Assembly: GCF_000378625.1 (NCBI RefSeq)
Contig: NZ_KB905165.1
Location: 288,407-352,406 of the forward strand
Source of the DNA: Colwellia piezophila ATCC BAA-637
GTDB taxonomy: Bacteria > Pseudomonadota > Gammaproteobacteria > Enterobacterales > Alteromonadaceae
Length of the DNA: 64,000 bases
Direction: 5' to 3'
Each line of letters opens with the position of its first letter. Position 1 is the stretch's first letter. This document shows positions 57,379-64,000 of the stretch, piece after piece. A model generated the notes under the pieces. That model saw only the letters and a list, made by a program, of their open reading frames with translations, did not search any database and was not told the origin of the DNA. The position numbers and the translations under genes are program-made.

Positions 57379-60300
57379 ATGAATAATAACAAATTTAAGC
57401 TAAATCTTGTCACCGCAACACTGTTGTCGTTGCTGGCAACTGCTTGTAGCGAAGAAACAGACCAAACGGCAAATATCAGTGACGACATCCCTGAACCATT
57501 AGCATTCGTAAAAAGCGGCGAATATCAAACCGTCATTTCTGCCCCAGCAGGCAGTAACAAATTAAATGGCTTGTCGTTAGAACTTATTGATGAAGCAACC
57601 CTAGAGGCTAGATTACAAGAAGAAAGAGAAAAACCTGAATACGCTGAGCTCAGTGCTGATGAATTAGAAACTATTATCAATGAGTTTGAGGCAACGATAC
57701 GTACAAGCGCCATTTACGATGGCACTGCCACTACTTATAAGTTATTGCCAACCGAAGCGACAAGAAAAGTTACGGGTATAGAGTCATTGGCTCACCACCA
57801 ATTTAGCCTAGCTTTAAATGGTGCTGCGCCTAATGTGCCTCACCCTGACAGATGTCCTGGTGATGCTGACTTTTTAGTGCCAGAAGACCCGACAACGGCT
57901 AAACCCGACGGTCAAACGGCGCCTATCACGCAATTTTATAGTTATGGAGCCGACGTAGACACAGTTGTTTTAGGCGATGAAGTTGATATGCGCTTTAATA
58001 TTCCAGCTTATCGTTATGGCATTACTTATGCCGCCACGCTTAATTATGGTGATAAGCAATATGATTTTTCAGTATCAACACCAGAAGAAGTAAAACTGCC
58101 CAATGACCTCGAATTTATCAGCAATGGTGACGGTCAGTTGTTGGCTCGCGTGCAAGACAGGTTTTCAACAGACGTGGTAAAAGGGCTGGACTTTACCGAA
58201 TCGCTTTTTAACTTCACTGGCGGTAACGTAGAACACCAAATGTTAACCACACCGGTTGCTGATACCGATGGCAATATTATTCCAGTAAAAGCGGGCAAAG
58301 TTTATACCTTTTTAACGTCAGCGCCAGTCACGGGCATGAGCGCTTTTTCTCGTAACTCATTTAACTTCACCGTTGAAGATCATGACCGAACCTACGTTGA
58401 AACGGGTTATCGCGTTATCAATGAAGGTAAACCAAGTGAACAAATTTTTGAAGAATACTCAATAGAGCAAAGTGTGGTTCAGGTTCGCTCAATTAGTACT
58501 GATAAAATTACGCAAACATACTCTGGCGGCTGTGCTGCTCAGGGAGATGTTATTGCGGTTAGTTTTCATTTGCCTGCCGATTCATATGATAAAACGTTTT
58601 CAGCAACACTGACTTGGCCTAGCTATGAACTTGTACAAAAATTAGATGATAACGGTGATGTCGAGCTAGACGATGAGTTAAACCCAGTGATGGTATCTCA
58701 GCTAAAGCAAGAGGAAATTACCTTTAATGTCCAAACGGCAGTCGAAGATAGTGAGCCGACCAAACTCGACACCGATACTGTCTTTACCAAGCGTAGTACT
58801 AACGTGCCTGCCGATGGGTTTGTTTATTACGAAATAGACTTAAAAGACTTTAATAATGCATTGGCTGTTTTTAATGTTGAAAATACTGAATATTCTATTG
58901 ATGGAGCGCCGTATACATCAGGTGTAGCTTCAATAGCACCCGGTCAGAGTTTGATTATTCGTGTTCAGGCCGCCAATACGGGGTCAAAGTCACACACCGT
59001 TAGAATTGCGGGAGTAGACTACCAATGGGACACAATAGTAGCAGCCGGTGCTAGTGTTGAAGCCTTTACTGCGGCTATTAATTACCCGCCAGCCGTTTCT
59101 GCTACTTTATCGGACAGTGTGACACTTAGAGGGCATGCTTATTTTGCCAAAGAAGTTGACGGCAAAATGGTTACCTCTACAACCTCTGTAGATCTTGAAG
59201 AAAATATCACAATTACAGCAAGTGATATTTTAATAGAGGGTACAGCATTAAATGCTGAAGGCTTAACGGAAGGTATTGATTATACCTTTGACGCCCAAAC
59301 CGGTATTTGGACAAGAACCCTTTCGCTTGTTGAAGCGGGTGATTACAACTTTACGCTTACCAGTGCTGATACTATTACCGATACGGTATCTATACGTAAG
59401 TTAGCCAGTGACGCCACAATGCCGAGTGATATGACTACCGACTACAAAGGTTTTGATGACATCAGCTTTGATCAGCGCAACAATGTATTTTATGCAACAT
59501 CTGTAGGTTCTTCTCAATTGGTTAAATTTCCACTGGTATCAACGTTGACTGAACCAGGCGACGAAACCGGCAGAGAATTGTTAACCATAGAAAACAAGCA
59601 TGATAAGTCGAAAAGTTATAGTGACAATTACATGGTGCAGATCAACAATAATGACCCCATTGACCGTCGTTATATTTTCAAAAGTGGTAGAAATAAATTA
59701 TCAACTAGCTTACTAGAGCCAGGCATATTAACCGAAAAAATAAGTTCAAATAACTATCTGGATGTCACTAAGGGAATACCTGACGAAACATCACACGCGG
59801 TGTTTGATGATGAGGGCAAGGTAATTTACGTTACCGGAAAGGCTAAGTTATCTCAGGTAACACCAAACTACAGTGACTTATATGACGTTAACGATGGCGG
59901 CGTGCAAATTCCATTTATATCCACCGAAGGTTTTTACAATGTGCAAGGTGTCGTGGTTTCTTCGCAATTTGATTCACAGTCTGTTGATATTTTTACCCTT
60001 AACAGTGGAGAGTTCAGCGGTCAGCAAATAATCATTGCACTGTCTAAAGTCCGTTGGAAAAATGATGGTGACAATACACTGTGGTTTATCCCGAAAAAAC
60101 CGACTTACATTGCCGATTCATCAGCGACACCTATTACGCTGGTTGTAATGAATGGTGATACTGAAGAAGCACTGCAGCTCGATAAAGCAACAAGCGTAGC
60201 CGTTGATGATAATCGACAAACAGCGTATGTAGTTAATGGTGATAATACGTTATATGCCATTGACTTATCTGCTCTTGCAGGACTGTTTGAAAACGCTATT

Positions 60301-60492
60301 CCGCAGGCGAGTTCCGACCCGGTGAAATTAGTGGCTAAACAATTATCACTGATGTCAACGCCTGACGGTGCAATAACGTCACTTATAATGGAAGGTGGAT
60401 TGCCCTATTTGGTCGCGACCGATAAGGAAAGTTCAGTTTACGCCATCGACCAGGTTACCGGTGAAGTTGTTTATCTTATTAAAACTAAATAA
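57379..60492 (+). CDS. Large lipoprotein of unknown family, paralogue of the preceding gene
   Basis: A 1037-residue lipoprotein whose signal ends in LLATAC. The C-terminal half repeats the propeller-like pattern of the 54281 protein (TSVAVDDNRQTAYVVNGDN, LYAIDLSALAG, SVYAIDQVTGEVVYL). The middle is beta-rich without a named domain. The 68-nt gap to the upstream gene contains a GGGG-N6-CCCC dyad (57327-57340) without the -10 part of the regulon motif. A strong hairpin at 60545-60584 follows. It probably sits in the outer membrane with the receptor. Confidence 0.75.
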   Translation: MNNNKFKLNLVTATLLSLLATACSEETDQTANISDDIPEPLAFVKSGEYQTVISAPAGSNKLNGLSLELIDEATLEARLQEEREKPEYAELSADELETIINEFEATIRTSAIYDGTATTYKLLPTEATRKVTGIESLAHHQFSLALNGAAPNVPHPDRCPGDADFLVPEDPTTAKPDGQTAPITQFYSYGADVDTVVLGDEVDMRFNIPAYRYGITYAATLNYGDKQYDFSVSTPEEVKLPNDLEFISNGDGQLLARVQDRFSTDVVKGLDFTESLFNFTGGNVEHQMLTTPVADTDGNIIPVKAGKVYTFLTSAPVTGMSAFSRNSFNFTVEDHDRTYVETGYRVINEGKPSEQIFEEYSIEQSVVQVRSISTDKITQTYSGGCAAQGDVIAVSFHLPADSYDKTFSATLTWPSYELVQKLDDNGDVELDDELNPVMVSQLKQEEITFNVQTAVEDSEPTKLDTDTVFTKRSTNVPADGFVYYEIDLKDFNNALAVFNVENTEYSIDGAPYTSGVASIAPGQSLIIRVQAANTGSKSHTVRIAGVDYQWDTIVAAGASVEAFTAAINYPPAVSATLSDSVTLRGHAYFAKEVDGKMVTSTTSVDLEENITITASDILIEGTALNAEGLTEGIDYTFDAQTGIWTRTLSLVEAGDYNFTLTSADTITDTVSIRKLASDATMPSDMTTDYKGFDDISFDQRNNVFYATSVGSSQLVKFPLVSTLTEPGDETGRELLTIENKHDKSKSYSDNYMVQINNNDPIDRRYIFKSGRNKLSTSLLEPGILTEKISSNNYLDVTKGIPDETSHAVFDDEGKVIYVTGKAKLSQVTPNYSDLYDVNDGGVQIPFISTEGFYNVQGVVVSSQFDSQSVDIFTLNSGEFSGQQIIIALSKVRWKNDGDNTLWFIPKKPTYIADSSATPITLVVMNGDTEEALQLDKATSVAVDDNRQTAYVVNGDNTLYAIDLSALAGLFENAIPQASSDPVKLVAKQLSLMSTPDGAITSLIMEGGLPYLVATDKESSVYAIDQVTGEVVYLIKTK

Positions 60493-60544
60493 CTTGGTGT
60501 AGCAGAAACAATCAACGGGATAGCTATTATACCCGTTGTAATAC

Positions 60545-60584
60545 GCACTAAACACGCCCATTAATCATCGGGCGTGTTTAGTGC
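60545..60584. terminator. Strong hairpin after the lipoprotein operon
   Basis: GCACTAAACACGCCC (60545-60559) pairs perfectly with GGGCGTGTTTAGTGC (60570-60584) around a 10-nt loop. No T-run follows, so it may act as a Rho-dependent or RNA-protecting end. It closes the 50932-60492 operon. Confidence 0.6.
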
Positions 60585-60642
60585 CTTGCGAGGTCGCAAA
60601 GCTGATAAGCGAAAGCAAGCGGTATTAAAGAATTTATAGGAA

Positions 60643-60655
60643 GTTAGCGCTAAAC
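60643..60655. promoter_or_regulatory. XylR-like box before the GH27 gene
   Basis: GTTAGCGCTAAAC contains the perfect palindrome TTAGCGCTAA (60644-60653), the same core as the operator before xylB. It lies about 100 nt upstream of the ECF-type motif and 185 nt before the start codon. Control of GH27 by the xylose regulator is inferred. Confidence 0.6.
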
Positions 60656-60756
60656 AACACAAGTATAGCTATGTATTTACAGCGATAAACAGCCCTTAAT
60701 AAAGCTTCAAACTGTAGCTTTAAATTAAAATTTCATATTTAAATTGAAATAAGTCT

Positions 60757-60782
60757 AGGGTTTTTCATCACTTTTAGCTCTA
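60757..60782 (+). promoter_or_regulatory. ECF-type promoter motif before GH27
   Basis: AGGG (60757-60760), 17 nt, CTCTA (60778-60782). The start codon at 60841 is 58 nt downstream. The earlier in-frame GTG at 60799 would lie only about 10 nt after the expected transcription start, which supports the 60841 start. Confidence 0.6.
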
Positions 60783-60840
60783 TCTATATATTGTTAATGT
60801 GAAATCAAAATTTCCGCAAAAATTTGAATTAAGGGTACTA

Positions 60841-62325
60841 ATGAATAATTCTCTAACAGGCATAGCGTTAGCTTTGTCGCTAGCCATAACGGGCTGTAAT
60901 TCGACATCGCCTGAAACATCAGGCCAAAGTTTAGTGTCAGCAGCGCCAATGGCACAATTAGCCCAAACGCCGCCACTGGGTTGGAATAGTTTTAACAGCT
61001 ATGGTGTTTATTTACACGAAAAAGCCGCTTTAGAAAACTTAGAAGCGTTTGCTGAAAAATTACAACCGCACGGTTATGAATATTTTGTTATTGACGCTGG
61101 CTGGTACGGCGAGTTTGAACTTAGACCAGGCACACTGTTTCCGGCAGAAAAACATGCCGAAGAGGTTAATCTTGATGAATACGGTTTATTAGAGCCAAGC
61201 CAAACGTATTTTCCTGGCGGTATGACACCGATTATTGACCGTGCCCATGAGTTGGGTGTTAAGTTTGGACTTCACATGATGCGCGGTATTCCACGTAAAG
61301 CTGTTGAACTGAACCTGCCTATTAAAGGCACTAAATATCGTGCCCGTGATATTGCTGATACCTCAAGTACTTGTGGTTGGAACAATCAAAACTATGGCGT
61401 TGATATGACCAAGCCTGGCGCTCAAGAATATTATGACAGCGTTTATCAAAAACTTGCCGATTGGGGCGTAGATTTACTTAAAGTGGATGACTTAACTCAC
61501 TACCCGAAAGAAATTGCAGCCATTAAAAATGCCATTGCTAAAACCGGTCGCCCTATTGTTTATAGTTTATCGCCGGGTGGCTCTACCAATACTAAAGATT
61601 TCTCCCACTACCTAAACGCAAATATGCTACGCGTTACCCACGATATCTGGGATGAACAGGCGTCTATCGAACGTTCTTTCGAAGTATGGCGTGACTGGCA
61701 AGGCATGGCTCGTCCAGGATTTTGGCCTGACTTAGATATGCTACCTTTTGGTCCTCTGCAGTTGATGAACCCAGCAGGTGACAGCGCTAAAGATGAAGGT
61801 ACCGTTGCTTTAGCGGGTAAAGGTCACACTCGCATGAGTGAATTTAACCAAGAGCAAATGCGCACCTTTATGACGCAGCGCTCACTATTTGCTTCGCCGA
61901 TAATGATGGGGGGCGACTTACCAACATTGGATGCTTATTCTTTAGAGATAATTACCAATAAAGACATGTTGGCCTGTAACCAAACAGGTATTAGCGCTAC
62001 TTTAGTAAAAGAAGAAGACGGCATTGAAGTATGGGGTAGTACTACACCAGCAGTGCAGATCCAAGGTTGCATGGGGATATTCAACCGTAGCAACGAAGTT
62101 AAAACGATAAGTCTCAGTAAAGAATGGTTAGATTTTAGAGAGTTCTACCAAAATGACTATTCTTTAACACGTAAAGGTAAGAGCAAGTATAACCGCGTAT
62201 ATAAAAACGCCTTTAATGTTAAGGATGTTTGGGGTGAGAAAACTTACCTAATAGACAACCAGACTATTACGGTACAAGTAAAACCTAATGACGTATTGTT
62301 TTTAGTTTACGAAGAGCAACTGTAA
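60841..62325 (+). CDS. GH27 family glycosidase lipoprotein (alpha-galactosidase type)
   Basis: A 494-residue enzyme. The lipoprotein signal ends in LAITGC. PPLGWNSFNSYG opens the GH27 barrel, LLKVDD carries the predicted nucleophile (D216, in the family K-Y-D position), and RVTHDIWDE carries the predicted acid/base (D268). MMRGIPRKAVELN and FWPDLDMLPFG are also typical. GH27 members are mostly alpha-galactosidases; some act on beta-L-arabinopyranosides. AAGGG (60831-60835) is 5 nt before the ATG. It would act in the periplasm or on the surface to release galactose units from the glycan. Both an XylR-like box and an ECF-type motif precede it. Confidence 0.92.
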   Translation: MNNSLTGIALALSLAITGCNSTSPETSGQSLVSAAPMAQLAQTPPLGWNSFNSYGVYLHEKAALENLEAFAEKLQPHGYEYFVIDAGWYGEFELRPGTLFPAEKHAEEVNLDEYGLLEPSQTYFPGGMTPIIDRAHELGVKFGLHMMRGIPRKAVELNLPIKGTKYRARDIADTSSTCGWNNQNYGVDMTKPGAQEYYDSVYQKLADWGVDLLKVDDLTHYPKEIAAIKNAIAKTGRPIVYSLSPGGSTNTKDFSHYLNANMLRVTHDIWDEQASIERSFEVWRDWQGMARPGFWPDLDMLPFGPLQLMNPAGDSAKDEGTVALAGKGHTRMSEFNQEQMRTFMTQRSLFASPIMMGGDLPTLDAYSLEIITNKDMLACNQTGISATLVKEEDGIEVWGSTTPAVQIQGCMGIFNRSNEVKTISLSKEWLDFREFYQNDYSLTRKGKSKYNRVYKNAFNVKDVWGEKTYLIDNQTITVQVKPNDVLFLVYEEQL

Positions 62326-62379
62326 TTCGCTAGCTAAAAGCGTTATATTTCGATATATCGTGTAATAACAAATAAACTT

Positions 62380-62406
62380 AGGGTTTATTTGTTATTACAG
62401 ACTCTA
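62380..62406 (+). promoter_or_regulatory. ECF-type promoter motif before the sigma factor gene
   Basis: AGGG (62380-62383), 18 nt, CTCTA (62402-62406). The sigma gene starts 59 nt downstream. Presence of the regulon motif before the sigma gene itself suggests positive autoregulation. Confidence 0.65.
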
Positions 62407-62465
62407 TAGTAATAGAATATGAAAACGTCAATATCACGCCCTTAACACTTTTTGAAAGATGAAAT

Positions 62466-63029
62466 ATGACAGATAACGATTCAAATAATATAACTAGCTT
62501 GGTTTCTCATCGAGATTATGCAATGAAAATCGTCTCTAGATTGTTACCTCCATCCGACGTAGAAGATGTTGTGCAAGAAGCGTATATCAAAGCTTTTCAA
62601 ATGATGAAACGAAAAACAATTGATTACCCAAAGACGTACTTATGCACAATCGCAAAAAATTTGGCTTTTGATCTATTAAAAAGAGCTCATTTAACAGTAA
62701 GTATTTTTGATGACGAGAATGAATTATCAGAATTACAGTTAATAGGGCGGCAAGATGATACCCACAAGAAAGTATGCGTTGAACAAAGTTTAGAAAGAGT
62801 GAGCGAAGCCATGCGATTAATTCCAGAGAAATGTCGGCGGGTATTAATTCTTAAAAAAGTTTACGGTTACAAAAATAAAGAAATAGCGACAGAGCTAGAT
62901 GTGACCATTAAAACGGTCGAAGCACACATGACAACGGGGATAAAACGTTTTAACTTCTACATGAAAACTCTTGAATCAAGAACGACGCTTCAAGAAGCAT
63001 ATGGAACTGAGAAGCAAAGGCAAAGATGA
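62466..63029 (+). CDS. ECF (FecI-like) RNA polymerase sigma factor
   Basis: A 187-residue sigma70-family factor with only regions 2 and 4. Region 2 (about 10-80) includes DVEDVVQEAYIKAFQ and YPKTYLCTIAKNLAFDLLK; region 4 (about 115-175) includes MRLIPEKCRRVLILKKVYGYKNKEIA and the recognition helix around VTIKTVEAHM. The stop overlaps the start of the FecR gene (ATGA), so the pair is coupled. It resembles FecI, which is activated by a FecR/TonB-receptor relay. The AGGG-type motif before it and before many neighbouring genes is proposed as its target. Confidence 0.92.
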   Translation: MTDNDSNNITSLVSHRDYAMKIVSRLLPPSDVEDVVQEAYIKAFQMMKRKTIDYPKTYLCTIAKNLAFDLLKRAHLTVSIFDDENELSELQLIGRQDDTHKKVCVEQSLERVSEAMRLIPEKCRRVLILKKVYGYKNKEIATELDVTIKTVEAHMTTGIKRFNFYMKTLESRTTLQEAYGTEKQRQR

Positions 63030-64000
63030 TGAATACTACCAAAGATACAGTAATTGAATTTCCTAAAGATGACCGAGTTGAAGAGGAAGCCGCACAATGG
63101 TGCGTAAAACTGATGGATGATTTAACGCTAGAGGAAGAAGCTAAACTACAAACTTGGTTGGCTAAGTCATCTACTCATCGTAAGTTATTTGTCAGTATGG
63201 CACATAGTTTAGATCAGATGGAACAATTAGCACCTTTAGCTGAAGTTTTCCCTCATGAACCTAATAAAAAAACGAAACCATTTAGCCATAGATATATGGG
63301 GCTAGCCGCCTCTTTAGTTATTGGTTTTGCATTCACTTTCACTTGGTTTACTTCACAGGATGTCTCCAAAGAACTTGTAAGTCTGCCAGTTATTGAGCAA
63401 CAAGAAGTTAAAGAGCAACAATACTATTCAACTGAAGTAGGCGAAATTCGTACGGTCATGCTTAGTGACGGCTCAGCACTTCTGATGAATACAAATACAC
63501 ATGTCAATATTAATTACACCAAAGAACGTCGTGAATTAATACTTACCCAAGGTGAAATACATATCACGGTTGCTCATAACAAACTGCGCCCTTTAAGTGT
63601 TGATGTTGGGGGGAAAACCATTGAAGCGGTGGGCACTGCCTTTAATATAGAGTATGCCAGAGATGAATTGATCGAGCTGATAGTCACTGATGGTACTGTG
63701 AAGGTGTTTGATCAACTACAAACAAGTGAAATTGATAGCGAACCTGTTAGCATCAAGGTTGAAGCTGGCAGACAAATCGCTATTGATGGTAAAACTGTTA
63801 TCACCCCCGATCTGATTAACAATGCTAGCCTGACATCTGACGTAAACCAAACTCTAGCATGGCAAAGTAGATATTTAGTTTTTACCGGTATGCCGCTTGA
63901 AGATATGGTTGCTGAAATAACTCGCTATACTGGTGTCGCTATAGAAATCGCTGACAGTGATTTAAAGCAGGTTAAAATAGTAGGTCGATTTAAAACCAAT
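63026..64000 (+). CDS. FecR-type anti-sigma/sigma regulator, cut by the window end
   Basis: An open frame of at least 325 codons reaching the last base, so the C-terminus is missing. The ATG at 63026 overlaps the sigma stop. The N-terminal cytoplasmic part starts FPKDDRVEEEAAQW and contains LTLEEEAKLQTWLA, the DUF4880-like anti-sigma helix. One membrane segment lies near residues 91-110 (GLAASLVIGFAFTFTWF). The periplasmic FecR domain holds VMLSDGSALLMNTNT and VGTAFNIE, and the end enters an STN-like domain (FTGMPLEDMVAEI). It holds the sigma factor inactive until a receptor signals; the STN receptor at 15956 is one candidate. Confidence 0.9.
   Translation, partial: MMNTTKDTVIEFPKDDRVEEEAAQWCVKLMDDLTLEEEAKLQTWLAKSSTHRKLFVSMAHSLDQMEQLAPLAEVFPHEPNKKTKPFSHRYMGLAASLVIGFAFTFTWFTSQDVSKELVSLPVIEQQEVKEQQYYSTEVGEIRTVMLSDGSALLMNTNTHVNINYTKERRELILTQGEIHITVAHNKLRPLSVDVGGKTIEAVGTAFNIEYARDELIELIVTDGTVKVFDQLQTSEIDSEPVSIKVEAGRQIAIDGKTVITPDLINNASLTSDVNQTLAWQSRYLVFTGMPLEDMVAEITRYTGVAIEIADSDLKQVKIVGRFKTN

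Noticed and set aside
60799..60840. Upstream GTG start for the GH27 gene
   Set aside because: It would start about 10 nt after the expected transcription start and would bury the lipoprotein signal; ATG at 60841 has a good AAGGG site.

Overview
The window looks like a marine gammaproteobacterium of the Alteromonadales (Colwellia, Thalassotalea or Paraglaciecola type). The grounds are an AT-rich composition, TonB-dependent receptors of the TonB-Xanth-Caul type, GlyGly-CTERM and PEP-CTERM tails, several secreted sulfatases and a LacI-controlled xylose operon. Species is not determinable from the sequence alone. Most of the window is a large sulfated-polysaccharide utilisation region with signs of gene gain, duplication and decay.

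Layout. 0.1-1 kb: a DUF1778/GNAT toxin-antitoxin pair under a palindromic operator. 1.2-7 kb: an AraC regulator with a PAS domain, a Gfo/Idh/MocA oxidoreductase, a TIM-barrel sugar isomerase/epimerase, an MFS sugar transporter and a LacI regulator. 7.2-15.1 kb, minus strand: xylB, xylA, tal, tkt and pgi, carrying xylose through the pentose phosphate pathway to fructose-6-phosphate and glucose-6-phosphate. A perfect XylR/LacI-type palindrome lies just before xylB. 15.9-24.6 kb: an STN-containing TonB receptor and two sulfatases; between the sulfatases lie a ParDE pair, a serine-recombinase remnant and a truncated gene. 25-45.2 kb: three related secreted glycosidase-like proteins of unassigned family, two metallophosphoesterases, a cytochrome b/ethylbenzene-dehydrogenase-like heme protein, a DUF1566 protein, a ThuA protein, a PVC-type dehydrogenase with cytochrome c, a frameshifted gene and a third sulfatase. 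45.2-60.5 kb: a sulfatase-fragment/PEP-CTERM chimera, a very large surface protein, a second TonB receptor and two large paralogous lipoproteins. 60.8-64 kb: a GH27 enzyme, then an ECF sigma factor and its FecR-type anti-sigma factor, cut by the window end.

How it may work together (inference). Sulfatases and glycosidases trim a sulfated glycan, probably containing galactose and xylose. Receptors and surface lipoproteins import the fragments, and released xylose feeds the xyl-tal-tkt-pgi operon. The strongest unexplained signal is a repeated promoter-like motif, AGGG then 17-18 nt then GTCTA or CTCTA. It lies upstream of about eleven transcription units on both strands, including the ECF sigma gene itself, both early sulfatases, all three glycosidase-like transcription units, the second TonB receptor and GH27. 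It reads as one auto-regulated FecI/FecR-type regulon. GH27 also has an XylR-like box, linking it to the xylose operon.
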